Shown: positions 30,735 through 39,635 of the stretch, piece by piece
How positions within the stretch are numbered: position 1 is the stretch's first letter
Layout: every line of letters begins with the position of its first letter
NCBI GenBank assembly: GCA_017558145.1
Contig: JAFYWF010000030.1
Location: 1-47,218 of the forward strand
Direction of reading: 5' to 3'
DNA length: 47,218 nt
Origin: Lachnospiraceae bacterium
GTDB taxonomy: Bacteria; Bacillota; Clostridia; Lachnospirales; Lachnospiraceae
Translations under genes and position numbers: made by a program
Notes under the pieces: model-generated
What the model was told of the DNA's origin: nothing
Database searches by the model: none
The model's input: the letters and a program-made list of their open reading frames with translations, nothing else

Positions 30735-31664
30735 TTATGCAACAATCATCGCAATTACACAGAAGATAAGTAAACATATGACTGTTAAAATAGAACTTAC
30801 ATTAGCAGCCACTGTACTCTCTTCTTTTGTTCTGGCAAGCCCTGCTGCCAAATAACTTCCCGGTAATGCACAGTAAAGAAGAATTGCCCATCTTGTTTCA
30901 GCATCAACCATAGGATCAATACATAATACCGCCTGAATAATTGCACAAAATACAACCAAAAATAACAAATGCCAAGCACAAATTTCAAGTACATGCTTGT
31001 AATTTTCTTTTCCCAAAGAAAAATTATAACCTACACAAAATAAAATAACTGCACTCACCGGCTGTGAAATAAAACCTGTAACTTCTGTAATAATACCACC
31101 AATTCCAATATCATTTAAAATCTGTATTGCACCTGTCATATTCAATACCAAGCCTAAAATACTCATCAAAAGCAATGGTGACTGAAAGACTTTCTTTACT
31201 ACATAACCAACCGATGGATTCTTACCTGTATCTGCTGATAATATGGCAATAATTGGAATTGCAACAATTCCCTGAGCCACATCCAATACTCCCATTCTAA
31301 ATGCATGTGCAGTTCCAAATAAAGTTATAAACAGCGGAATCCCCAACATCCCTGTCTCTTGGGATGAAAATAACTGTGGCAAATTGTGATATGGATATTT
31401 TTTCTTTCTGGCTCTAAATGCCCACAAAGAACTCAATAACATAAGCGGAATCACTAATACCATAGCCGCTATAGATTCCATTCCAAAATTTCCTGTCAAA
31501 CAAGAATTAAACAAAACACAGGGCAAACAGAAGGTCATTACAAATTTCTGAAGTCCTTTATTTGCTTCTTCAGTAAATACATTTTTTTTCTTTGCCAACA
31601 CTCCTAACAAGATAGTTACAAAAATTGGCATAATTATTTCTAAAACTTTAACTAAGCTTTCCAT
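30735..31664 (-). CDS. AEC-family transporter
   Basis: This 309-residue integral membrane protein of the auxin efflux carrier (AEC, Mem_trans) family has about ten transmembrane helices: IIMPIFVTILLGVLAKKK at the start, LFSSQETGMLGIPLFITLFG after the fourth helix, and VSSILTVICLLIFCVIAMIV at the end. Bacterial members export or exchange small organic acids such as malate. The ATG at 31664 follows GGAGG by 5 nt; the ATG at 31685 overlaps that site. Monocistronic with its own terminator. The substrate cannot be read from sequence. Confidence 0.9.
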   Translation of the reverse strand: MESLVKVLEIIMPIFVTILLGVLAKKKNVFTEEANKGLQKFVMTFCLPCVLFNSCLTGNFGMESIAAMVLVIPLMLLSSLWAFRARKKKYPYHNLPQLFSSQETGMLGIPLFITLFGTAHAFRMGVLDVAQGIVAIPIIAILSADTGKNPSVGYVVKKVFQSPLLLMSILGLVLNMTGAIQILNDIGIGGIITEVTGFISQPVSAVILFCVGYNFSLGKENYKHVLEICAWHLLFLVVFCAIIQAVLCIDPMVDAETRWAILLYCALPGSYLAAGLARTKEESTVAANVSSILTVICLLIFCVIAMIVA

Positions 31665-31755
31665 TTCATCCTCCATTGTGTACATTTTTCAACATATCAT
31701 TTGTTTCTTCACATTCTAACGCGTATAAAATACTAACATAAATAACGACACTCAG

Positions 31756-31801
31756 CAAGTAACCAAGTATTTGTTATGGGCTTCAAGCCTTGGATAACTT
31801 G
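31756..31801. other. Hairpin upstream of inositol-phosphatase-like gene
   Basis: CAAGTAACCAAG pairs imperfectly with CTTGGATAACTTG, and GGCTT with AAGCC lies inside. It is 87 bases before the gene start and lacks a T-run. It may be a leader structure or an old terminator; weak evidence. Confidence 0.3.
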
Positions 31802-31887
31802 ATAAAATTCTTATTTTGCAGTATTCTAATGAAAAATCACAAGTTGCATATTGTTAATTTATAAGAAACTTATAAGGAGAGCCAATT

Positions 31888-32679
31888 ATGTCATTTCATT
31901 TAAATAACATTACAATAGAGAATATACTTCCTATGATTCAGGAGGTGGCCAGTCAATATCTTACTCGTGAAAATTCCAGAAATATCACTGTAAAAGGCGA
32001 TTCTAACTTTGTCACCGAAGTAGATATGCAAATTGAAAAAGCTATGAAAGAACGCCTATTATCCCTCTATCCGGACACTCAATTTATGGGAGAAGAAAAA
32101 GACAACAGTGATGTAGATTTCACTACTCCTGTTTGGATTTTAGATCCTGTGGATGGTACTTCCAACTTAATCCATGATTTTCAAAACAGCAGTATGTCCC
32201 TAGCTTTAGCTATTGATAAAAAAATTGTTTTTGGTATTATTTATCATTATTCAACCAAAGAATACTTTTGGGCCAAAAAAGGACAAGGTGCTTACGTTGG
32301 TACCACACCTATTAACGTAAGCGATACCACAGAATTATCCCGTAGTTTGGTTTCCTTCGGTACCAGTCCTTATGATAAAGCAACCTTAGGTGAAAAAAAC
32401 TGTCAAACTTTAAAGCAAATCTTCTTCACCTGCGAAGACATTCGTAGAATTGGTTCTGCTGCCATTGAATTAGCTTACGTTGCAGCCGGACGCGTGGATA
32501 TTTATCTGGAACGCAACTTAAAACCTTGGGATTTTGCTGCAGCCATTATAATCATAGAGGAAGCTGGCGGTATCATTACCGATTACAACGGTCAAGCAAT
32601 TGATATTTCAAAACCAAGCGATATTTTAGCCGGCAACAAAATGATTCATGAAAAATTACGCCATACCATTCCCCTTTAA
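31888..32679 (+). CDS. Inositol monophosphatase family protein
   Basis: The 263-residue protein shows the lithium-sensitive phosphatase motifs: VTEVDMQIE, the metal-binding E69-E70 (MGEEK), WILDPVDGTSN with D86 and D89, RRIGSAAIELAYVAAGRVD and KPWDFAAAI. Such enzymes remove phosphate from inositol phosphate, fructose bisphosphate or PAP. The ATG follows AAGGAG by 8 nt. It is convergent with the SDR gene across a hairpin. The exact substrate is not determined. Confidence 0.92.
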   Translation: MSFHLNNITIENILPMIQEVASQYLTRENSRNITVKGDSNFVTEVDMQIEKAMKERLLSLYPDTQFMGEEKDNSDVDFTTPVWILDPVDGTSNLIHDFQNSSMSLALAIDKKIVFGIIYHYSTKEYFWAKKGQGAYVGTTPINVSDTTELSRSLVSFGTSPYDKATLGEKNCQTLKQIFFTCEDIRRIGSAAIELAYVAAGRVDIYLERNLKPWDFAAAIIIIEEAGGIITDYNGQAIDISKPSDILAGNKMIHEKLRHTIPL

Positions 32680-32687
32680 ACAAAAGA

Positions 32688-32725
32688 GAGCTATTGTACC
32701 AAAATTCAAAATCGGTACATAGCTC
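32688..32725. terminator. Hairpin between convergent genes
   Basis: GAGCTATTGTACC pairs with GGTACATAGCTC (one bulge), followed by CTATTTTAG. It lies 9 bases past the phosphatase stop and 38 before the SDR stop on the other strand. Probably a shared terminator; the T-run is short. Confidence 0.55.
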
Positions 32726-32762
32726 CTATTTTAGTTTCATCTATAAAAATCCTTTTCCTCAA

Positions 32763-33470
32763 TTAATCCAGTTTCCATCCAAAGTCCCCGTGATAAATCA
32801 TCTGACGGGTCATGCCTCCATCAATACAAATATTTTCTCCTGTAATAAATCCTGCTTTTTCAGAACATAAAAACAAAACCATATTTGCAATATCCATTGG
32901 ATTTCCCACTCTTCCCGACATTTGCTGATAAGCATCCGGTCCTTCATATACTTTATAGTCATTATCAATCCATCCCGGAGAAATGGAATTCACTCTTACT
33001 TTTCCTGAAAGGCTTACTGCTAAAGAATGAGTTAAGGCATGAATACCACCTTTTGCTGCAGTATAACTTTCTGACTGTGGTTGACTCATACGATCTCTAC
33101 TAGAGGATATATTAATGATACACCCATGATCCGTAAAATAATCCTTAAAAAGCTTAGCTAAATAAAAAGCCGCTGTAACACCTACATTAAGAGCATAGCA
33201 AAATTCTTCATAAGTACATTCATCAATCCCTTTATATAATGGAGCCGCATTATTAACCAGATAATCTACATGACCATACTCGGCAATCACTTTATCTGCA
33301 AATTTTTCCAAAGTCTTTTTCTCTGAAATATCACCTTGAAAGTATGCATTTTCTTGTAAATCTATCATGCATACTTTTGCTCCGGCTTTTTCAAATTCTT
33401 CTTTCATACATTTTCCGATTCCTTGAGCTGCACCGGTAATTACAACGATCTTATCTTGAAATTGATACAT
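32763..33470 (-). CDS. Short-chain dehydrogenase/reductase
   Basis: This 235-residue Rossmann-fold oxidoreductase has the cofactor motif TGAAQGIG (12-19), NNAA (73-76), the catalytic serine region NISSS (120-124) and YTAAK with Y136 and K140. The C-terminal ITGENICIDGGMT is the classic SDR ending. The D37 after VCMI suggests NAD(H) preference. The start at 33470 lies 7 nt after GGAG; the ATG at 33482 overlaps that site. The substrate is unknown. Confidence 0.92.
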   Translation of the reverse strand: MYQFQDKIVVITGAAQGIGKCMKEEFEKAGAKVCMIDLQENAYFQGDISEKKTLEKFADKVIAEYGHVDYLVNNAAPLYKGIDECTYEEFCYALNVGVTAAFYLAKLFKDYFTDHGCIINISSSRDRMSQPQSESYTAAKGGIHALTHSLAVSLSGKVRVNSISPGWIDNDYKVYEGPDAYQQMSGRVGNPMDIANMVLFLCSEKAGFITGENICIDGGMTRQMIYHGDFGWKLD

Positions 33471-33510
33471 TTTCTTCTCCATATTCCCATATAAATTATG
33501 TCATATTTAT

Positions 33511-34476
33511 TTATGAATTTCCGAATAATAATCCCTTGTATTTTAAAAATATAATCAATAATCCGGCAAAACAGAGCGTAATAAGAGCTGTGTAAAGAAT
33601 ATTAAATACACGTGGTAAATTTTTTTCACTGTCAGTAAAAGAAACATATCTTTTTTTATTATACTCATTACTCATTTCTTCCCATTCTGCACCATAGAGA
33701 GAGATTGCCAACTGCTTTTCTAACTCACTTAATATTGTTAATTTACTACTATTTGTAATGCCATATGCTTCTAATATTTTCTTCCAAGAAACATTAAGTA
33801 AAGTTCCCGGCAACGCTAACACAATCGTTATGATGAATCTAATCGTCCAATCCGTATTGAGTGAAAATATTGTAGCAATAATGGTAATTAATGCTGTATT
33901 GGCTGAAATATAAAAACTATTTACATTCTGACGTCTGTTTACAAGTGCTTCTGATGTTTCTGCAAAGAATTTATATTGTTCTAATACAATCTGCATATCC
34001 AAATTCTTTTTTAAATTTCCCGGCTCATTAATTAATTTTAGATACTCTTTATTTTGATATTCTTTAGCAATAGAATATAATTCATCCAAATTATTCAATT
34101 TTTTTGCATTAATCTTTTCTTCTTGAGTAAATGAATCTTCACCATTCAATACTTTATTTAATTCATTCTCTTCATTTAATCTATAAAATACAATACTTTT
34201 GTGATTTTTGATTGCCTCTTTTAATTCCCAAGCAATATTTTTACTATCAGCCCCTTGGGCACCAACTATATACAAAACAAGATTAGCCTCTTTCATAAGT
34301 TTGCTGGCTTTTCTCTTCCATGTTGGATTCCAAACCGGATCATAACTCATTAAGGAGACTTTCATCGCAATTTTCTGCTCTTTGCTTTTTACACAAATTT
34401 CTTGTTTTATTTCTTTTACCTTCTCAAAATCCTGTCCTGAATGGATAATAAAGATATCCATATTCTTGTTTCCCAT
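33511..34476 (-). CDS. TIR-like domain plus SLATT-like membrane domain
   Basis: Residues 1-110 look like a TIR or TIR-like domain: first strand DIFIIHSGQDFEKV, WNPTWKRKASKLMKEANLVL, and E84 in NIAWELKEAI as a candidate catalytic glutamate. A linker of about 60 residues follows. From 165 the sequence EQYKFFAETSEALVNRRQN, then two hydrophobic segments (SANTALITIIATIFSL, FIITIVLALPGTLL), then LSELEKQLAISLYGAEW, is typical of SLATT-like membrane effectors. A further membrane helix is near the C-terminus (TALITLCFAGLLIIFL). TIR proteins commonly cleave NAD and SLATT domains are proposed pore-formers in defence. The gene stands alone among metabolic genes. Confidence 0.6.
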   Translation of the reverse strand: MGNKNMDIFIIHSGQDFEKVKEIKQEICVKSKEQKIAMKVSLMSYDPVWNPTWKRKASKLMKEANLVLYIVGAQGADSKNIAWELKEAIKNHKSIVFYRLNEENELNKVLNGEDSFTQEEKINAKKLNNLDELYSIAKEYQNKEYLKLINEPGNLKKNLDMQIVLEQYKFFAETSEALVNRRQNVNSFYISANTALITIIATIFSLNTDWTIRFIITIVLALPGTLLNVSWKKILEAYGITNSSKLTILSELEKQLAISLYGAEWEEMSNEYNKKRYVSFTDSEKNLPRVFNILYTALITLCFAGLLIIFLKYKGLLFGNS

Positions 34477-34641
34477 ACTCTTCTTCCTTTGTATAAGTTT
34501 ATCGATTTTTTAAGGCACCAATTTCTGAATTCTTCCAAAAACTGATGCCCTTTATCATTTTATTATTTTATAAATGTAATCTGCAAACATCTTACCAAAG
34601 TTAATATGATTCTTGCCAAACTATGTATCCTAATCGCACAT

Positions 34642-35787
34642 CTACATCAATTTTCTAAACATGGCTTCAAAATCCGCAATATCTGCTGCTTTTGGATTTC
34701 CAGGTGCACAAGCATCTGCTTTTGCAGATTCACAAAGAAATGAAAGATCTTTTTCTTCAAGTTTTTCTAATTTTGTAGGAATTCCTACGTCGATAGATAA
34801 CTGCTGTACTGCATCGATAGCCGCTTTTCTGTAAGCATCCTGATCCATATCTGTAGTATCTACACCAAAGGCTTCCGCAATAGCTTTGTATTTTTCACCT
34901 GTACATTCTTTATTGAAGTCCATAACAATCGGTAACATCATAGCACATGCTACTCCGTGTGGTGTGTCGTATACAGCACCAAGTGTATGAGCCATAGAAT
35001 GAGCAATACCAAGACCTACATTGGAGTATGCCATAGCTGTTACGTACTGAGCAAGTGCCATACCTTCACGTCCGTCCGGATCATTTTCAACTGCTGCACG
35101 AAGATTTTTAGCAATTAATTTAATAGCTTCTAAGTTAAGGCAATCAGAAAGTGACCAAGCTGCACCTGTTGTATATCCTTCGATAGCATGTGTAAGAGCA
35201 TCCATACCTGTGGAAGCTGTAAGTCCTGCTGGCATAGAAGACATCATATCAGGATCAACTACAGCAACGTCCGGAATATCGTTGTGATCTACACATACGA
35301 ACTTACGTCTCTTTTCAACATCTGTAATAACATAGTTAATTGTAGCTTCTGCACCTGTACCTCCGGTTGTTGGAACAGCAATTGTAAATACAGTACGCTG
35401 TTTCGTTGGTGCAACACCTTCTAAAGAACGAACATCATAGTATTCCGGATTGTTAACGATGATACCAATACCTTTACCGGTATCCATAGAAGAACCGCCA
35501 CCAATCGTAATCATAAAGTCTGCACCACATGCTTTGTATGCATCTACGCCGTGCTGTACATTTTCGATGGTTGGGTTTGGTTTAATATCTGTATAAAGTT
35601 CATATGCAATCCCATTTTCGTCAAGAAGATCTGTTACTTTTTTTGTTACACCAAATTTTACAAGATCAGGATCAGATGCAACAAATGCCTTTTTGAATCC
35701 TTTCCCTTTGATAATCCCCGGAATTTCATTAATTGCTCCGTGTCCATGATAAGAAATCCCATTCAATACAAAACGTTTTACAGCCAT
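34642..35787 (-). CDS. fucO: Iron-dependent alcohol dehydrogenase, FucO-like
   Basis: This 381-residue group III alcohol dehydrogenase aligns well from memory with E. coli lactaldehyde reductase FucO (VRSLEGVAPTK, TINYVITDVEKRRKFVCVD, GMDALTHAIEGYTT, MAHTLGAVYDTPHGVA). The NAD motif GGGSSMD is at 96-102. The iron ligands are D196, H200, H263 and H277. It reduces lactaldehyde to 1,2-propanediol or acts on similar short alcohols. It has a consensus promoter with a palindrome at the start site, suggesting redox or substrate control. No fucose or rhamnose genes are nearby, so the physiological substrate is open. Confidence 0.88.
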   Translation of the reverse strand: MAVKRFVLNGISYHGHGAINEIPGIIKGKGFKKAFVASDPDLVKFGVTKKVTDLLDENGIAYELYTDIKPNPTIENVQHGVDAYKACGADFMITIGGGSSMDTGKGIGIIVNNPEYYDVRSLEGVAPTKQRTVFTIAVPTTGGTGAEATINYVITDVEKRRKFVCVDHNDIPDVAVVDPDMMSSMPAGLTASTGMDALTHAIEGYTTGAAWSLSDCLNLEAIKLIAKNLRAAVENDPDGREGMALAQYVTAMAYSNVGLGIAHSMAHTLGAVYDTPHGVACAMMLPIVMDFNKECTGEKYKAIAEAFGVDTTDMDQDAYRKAAIDAVQQLSIDVGIPTKLEKLEEKDLSFLCESAKADACAPGNPKAADIADFEAMFRKLM

Positions 35788-35861
35788 AATACCCCATCTC
35801 CTTTTTTCAACTTACCAATGACTTGACATAGATTAAACTTAATATTATCTTTCAATCGTCA

Positions 35862-35888
35862 TTTTATTGTTTAATTGTAACAATAAAA
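35862..35888. promoter_or_regulatory. Operator-like palindrome, TTTTATTGTT/AACAATAAAA
   Basis: Perfect 10-bp arms flank a 7-base centre and lie directly downstream of the -10 box of the alcohol dehydrogenase promoter, an ideal repressor position. The inner TTGTT-N7-AACAA resembles a Rex redox-regulator site but is one base shorter than the usual spacing. Confidence 0.5.
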
Positions 35889-35916
35889 TTATAAAATACA
35901 ACCATCTTATTGTCAA
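35888..35916 (-). promoter_or_regulatory. Consensus SigA promoter of alcohol dehydrogenase gene
   Basis: Perfect TTGACA (35911-35916) and perfect TATAAT (35888-35893) with a 17-base spacer on the minus strand. This implies strong expression unless repressed. Confidence 0.85.
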
Positions 35917-35944
35917 TTCAAACAATTTCATAGCACTTCTTTCA

Positions 35945-35973
35945 TTGCATTCTTTTTCTTAAAGGAGTATGAT
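35945..35973 (+). promoter_or_regulatory. Promoter of second chemotaxis-receptor gene
   Basis: TTGCAT (35945-35950) and TATGAT (35968-35973) have a 17-base spacer and lie about 48 bases before the gene start. It is a moderate match to the SigA consensus. Confidence 0.5.
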
Positions 35974-36021
35974 AGAACAAAAGAGATATTATGAGCAATA
36001 CCAATAGGAGGTATGTTACAA

Positions 36022-37506
36022 ATGAATACTGAAAAAAAATCCATAAAAAAACCCATGCCCGAAAAAGGAATCTATAAAAATATGATGATTGCCGTATTAT
36101 CGGTATCTGCACTTTTTTTCGTTAAAAATATTATAACTAAGTCCTGGAGTGGTGCCATTGTCATCGGTTCCTGTCTTGCTGTTTTCTCACTTCTTACCTT
36201 GCTTATGAGAATAAAGAACGTAAAAGCTGAAATACAGCAATTGACGATTTGCCTTGGTATTATTTTACTGGTATTTTGCATTTCCTTAAACAGTGGTTCT
36301 TTCTATAGTGATGACTTTCCTTTGTACTTATCTGTAATTGCTTTATCCGGGCTTTATTTAGTACCTAAATATACCTTGATACAAGTTGCACTGATTGATA
36401 TTTTATTGCTGGCAGCTTATTTTATTCATCCAGAGAAAGCCGATCCGTTTTCTCAATATATGATGTGCGTTGTAATTTTAACCATCTGCGCTTTTTGTTT
36501 TTATATGGTAATCAAACGTGGTCGTGCTTTTATTGAAATCGGTGAAAATCGTGCTAAGGATGCCGAAAAACTTTTAATAGAACTAAAAGATGCCGGAGAA
36601 AAATTACAAAAAAACTGCGAACACTCATTAGAAAGAATTTCTAAATTGGAAAATGCAAATGACCGCTTAGAATCCAGCATTACAACACTTCGGGATGGTT
36701 CCTATAATATTACCCAGGGAACCGTAGATGTTTCTCGAACCTTTGATAATATGCAAGAAAAAATGCTTGCTACACAAGAAAATGTTTCTTCCTTGAATAC
36801 AGAGGTAAAAAAAGTAGAAGATTCCCTTTCTGACAGCAAAAAAAATATGAAGGAAATGAATTCTGAAATGGTGACTTTAAAGAACACATTAGAAGCCACA
36901 GAAAAAGTATTCACCACCTTACAACAAGAAATTCATGAAATCGTACAATTTACACAAGAATTAAATAAAATTGCCAACAGCACCAATACTTTAGCATTAA
37001 ATGCCTCCATCGAGGCAGCACGTGCAGGCCAGATGGGAGCCGGTTTTGCTGTAGTAGCTGCTAAAGTACAGTCTCTTGCAGAAGACAGTAACAAATGTTC
37101 TTCTCAAATTGCTTCTGTAGTAAATTCTATGGAAACTATGATTCAGACAACAGCCAAACAGCTTACTAACAGCCAAACTGCAGTAGATAATTCCATCGTT
37201 TCCCTCAATGATTTTCAAGATAGCTTTCAGCAGCTTACTTCCCAGTTCAAATCTTTGTATCGTAACATTGAGGACCAGAATGATACTATCAAAAGTATGG
37301 ATCACAGCTTTATAGATTTAAGAGACAAAATTTCAGATATGGCATCTTCTTCCGAAGATAATCAGAATTCTGTTGTTGCTATTACTGATTCCATCGATGT
37401 CTATAAAAATAATATTAATAAAATTGTAGATGATAATATTATTATAAGTCAGTTGTCTGCATCTTTATTAGAATCTGCAAATCGATCTGCGGATACAGAA
37501 GAATAA
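36022..37506 (+). CDS. Methyl-accepting chemotaxis-like protein
   Basis: About five to six membrane segments occupy residues 20-170 (MIAVLSVSALFFVKNI, LGIILLVFCISLNSG, YLSVIALSGLYLVPKY, MMCVVILTICAFCFYMVI). A coiled coil and an MCP signalling domain follow, with the tip [19 protein letters not shown] and GFAVVAAKVQSLAED. This architecture matches the MCP at 27.3-28.7 kb, though the sequences are diverged. AGGAGG precedes two ATGs; the second (36022) has 10-nt spacing and is preferred over the ATG one base after the site. Strong terminator downstream. Confidence 0.88.
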   Translation: MNTEKKSIKKPMPEKGIYKNMMIAVLSVSALFFVKNIITKSWSGAIVIGSCLAVFSLLTLLMRIKNVKAEIQQLTICLGIILLVFCISLNSGSFYSDDFPLYLSVIALSGLYLVPKYTLIQVALIDILLLAAYFIHPEKADPFSQYMMCVVILTICAFCFYMVIKRGRAFIEIGENRAKDAEKLLIELKDAGEKLQKNCEHSLERISKLENANDRLESSITTLRDGSYNITQGTVDVSRTFDNMQEKMLATQENVSSLNTEVKKVEDSLSDSKKNMKEMNSEMVTLKNTLEATEKVFTTLQQEIHEIVQFTQELNKIANSTNTLALNASIEAARAGQMGAGFAVVAAKVQSLAEDSNKCSSQIASVVNSMETMIQTTAKQLTNSQTAVDNSIVSLNDFQDSFQQLTSQFKSLYRNIEDQNDTIKSMDHSFIDLRDKISDMASSSEDNQNSVVAITDSIDVYKNNINKIVDDNIIISQLSASLLESANRSADTEE

Positions 37507-37513
37507 GTATTAA

Positions 37514-37536
37514 AAAGGGGCTGTCACAGCCCCTTT
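37514..37536. terminator. Perfect terminator between convergent genes
   Basis: AAAGGGGCTG and CAGCCCCTTT form a perfect 10-bp stem with a TCA loop, flanked by A-run and TTTAATT. It serves both the chemotaxis gene and, overlapping its stop codon, the convergent membrane-protein gene. Confidence 0.9.
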
Positions 37537-38761
37537 AATTCCCTTGATATTCCTTTTCATAACGCTCCACCATATCTAAGATTTCTTCTCGATACTGTGG
37601 ATAATTATCTATCGTATTTTTGATTTCTTTTTGTGCCTCTGTTGCTAATCTTTTATTATACTCCATCTGCACACGAAGCTTTTGTCGGCGATCTACCAAA
37701 CTATGTCTGATTTCTACCATTTCTTTCGGGTCTACCAATGCCGCTGTCTGATGAATCCAGATATCCGGATCATGAAGCTGATATCTCCTTAAAATAGCAA
37801 TTAACGACCGTTTATGGTAATCTAATTCTTCCTGATTTTCAATATCACGATTTCTTTCTTCTTTTTCTTGCTGATATTTTTCCCAAATACGAAGTAACTC
37901 TCTTCCGTTCTTTACCTTATATTTTAAATACATATAGTCCAACAAATTGGTATTATTAACATAACGAATATTCACCGTATTTTTTAGTAAAATAATCTTA
38001 TTGATTCCTTTTTCCGTTTTCTCTAACTGCTTCGTAAAATCTAAATATTTTACATACAAAACCGTTAACGTAGTAGCTCCCACACCTATGGTTAAAAGGA
38101 ATCCTAACTGGGTATCCATTTCAAATCCATACTGCAAAACCAAAAGCATAAAAAGACATACTCCAAAGGCCATGGCGCAAATCATGACCATACCTTTGAC
38201 ATTAGCTATATCACGATATAATTCTGCTCTACGATATTGAAACGCATGCTTTTCTCCCTCCAACTTGGAAAGATCCCCTTTAATCAATTCACGATAATCT
38301 TCTGCCGCCTTAATGTCCTGATATGGTTTTGGCATCACACTTTCGTATTTTTCCATATGCATAAATTGTGCTTCTGTCAAACGACCTTTTTTCTCACGAT
38401 ACTCCTTAGTGGCAGTTTCGTACACCTGGATTTTTTTTGCACTATCTTTTACACACTGGGCTTCTCCGGCAGGTAATGCTTCAATTTCTTCAATATCCTT
38501 TAAATAAGCTGTTACCATATTATATTCTTCAGACACATGATCCAATTCATCAGAGGCACTTCGCATCTGTTCCACACAGCTTCGTACATATTTCTGACGT
38601 TCAAACCCATCCTTTATTTTCAAAAGATTACGATCTTTCACCAAAGTGTCCCAATCCCAGTTTTCAATGGATGAACTTTCCCACTCCAGCTCCAAATCCT
38701 CTTCTTCATATCCTCTATTGAAGTGTTCTATTAGCTTATCCCACCACTTCATATTTACCAT
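37535..38761 (-). CDS. Membrane protein with two TM helices and coiled coils
   Basis: The 408-residue protein is not recognised. Two adjacent transmembrane helices (VMICAMAFGVCLFMLLVLQYG and LGFLLTIGVGATTLTVLYV) lie near residues 190-240. They are flanked by long charged coiled-coil regions rich in E, K and R, so both ends face the cytoplasm. It is the last gene of a four-gene operon with the DUF5716- and DUF5717-like genes. The operon context suggests a membrane anchor of a complex. Start choice is uncertain because AAGGAG is 2 nt from the first ATG and 11 from the next at 38752. Confidence 0.7.
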   Translation of the reverse strand: MVNMKWWDKLIEHFNRGYEEEDLELEWESSSIENWDWDTLVKDRNLLKIKDGFERQKYVRSCVEQMRSASDELDHVSEEYNMVTAYLKDIEEIEALPAGEAQCVKDSAKKIQVYETATKEYREKKGRLTEAQFMHMEKYESVMPKPYQDIKAAEDYRELIKGDLSKLEGEKHAFQYRRAELYRDIANVKGMVMICAMAFGVCLFMLLVLQYGFEMDTQLGFLLTIGVGATTLTVLYVKYLDFTKQLEKTEKGINKIILLKNTVNIRYVNNTNLLDYMYLKYKVKNGRELLRIWEKYQQEKEERNRDIENQEELDYHKRSLIAILRRYQLHDPDIWIHQTAALVDPKEMVEIRHSLVDRRQKLRVQMEYNKRLATEAQKEIKNTIDNYPQYREEILDMVERYEKEYQGN

Positions 38762-38798
38762 TTCTCCTTACTCTTCTTCCGATATCTTTGCATTCCCT

Positions 38799-39626
38799 TT
38801 AAGAAAGCATCTGACGATATGCGTCCTTTAAATACTCCGCTCGTTGAGTCAATTTTTCTTGATATCCGGCCAATCTTCTCATTTCTTTTTCTTTTTGAAT
38901 ACTTTTAAGCAATACACCATTATGGCTGTCCTTCCACTGACTATTTAACTCTTCCAAATATTCTTCCATTTCCACAGAATCTTCATAGGCCTCTTGATGT
39001 TCTCTTAAAAATTCCACATATTCTTGTTCACTCACTGATAAACGCTTGGTCCACAAATACTGTTTGTAGCTGGCAATTTTACCGGTTAAGGTATGCGCTT
39101 TTAAAAAATACTCTCCTGCCAGAGTAAAATAAAACATTTTTGCCAGACAAACCCCACAACCGTGATAAATTTCACCTTTTAAAACAATCTGTTCTTCCGG
39201 CAACATTTGTAACAATCTTCCATATTCTTTTCCTGCCATTGCATAATGACCTTTGTTCACCAATGCATCTGCTCTAGCCTTCTTTTTCTCGTAAATAGAA
39301 TGGTTACTATTTTCTACAATAATACCAAGTATTTCCTGATTCATTTCTTTTGAAAAAAAACAGGCGTACTCCAAAATAATGGCTACATAGCTTTTCAATG
39401 TAATTTTCTTGCGCGCAGAAGTACGTAATTCTTCTCCTAATTCCTGTAATTTACATTCTTCACAAAGCCAGCCAGCCAAAGAATCTTCCATAAATCCATC
39501 ATCTAAGAGAAAGGCATTTTCTTTGATAAAAAAGCATAGTTCTTCCAAGGAATAAACTTTCACTCCTATATGTTCCGGCTCGTATCCAACCCGTGCATAT
39601 TCACCTACACACAATCTAATGCTCAT
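38799..39626 (-). CDS. Helical hypothetical protein of DUF5716/5717 operon
   Basis: The 275-residue product is predicted helical throughout, with repeat-like segments resembling tetratricopeptide helices (ALVNKGHYAMAGKEYGRLLQ, ACLAKMFYFTLAGEYFLKAH are the approximate helix pairs). It begins MSIRLCVGEYARVGYEPEHI. The ATG follows AGGAGG by 5 nt, 9 bases after the upstream gene. I cannot name a domain; a scaffold role in a complex with its neighbours is a guess based on conserved gene order. Confidence 0.7.
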   Translation of the reverse strand: MSIRLCVGEYARVGYEPEHIGVKVYSLEELCFFIKENAFLLDDGFMEDSLAGWLCEECKLQELGEELRTSARKKITLKSYVAIILEYACFFSKEMNQEILGIIVENSNHSIYEKKKARADALVNKGHYAMAGKEYGRLLQMLPEEQIVLKGEIYHGCGVCLAKMFYFTLAGEYFLKAHTLTGKIASYKQYLWTKRLSVSEQEYVEFLREHQEAYEDSVEMEEYLEELNSQWKDSHNGVLLKSIQKEKEMRRLAGYQEKLTQRAEYLKDAYRQMLS

Positions 39627-39635
39627 GCCTTCCTC

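Noticed and set aside
35862..35888. Firm call of a Rex operator
   Set aside because: Arms match but the centre is 7 bases where the usual site has 8, and no Rex gene is in view. Left as an unnamed palindrome.
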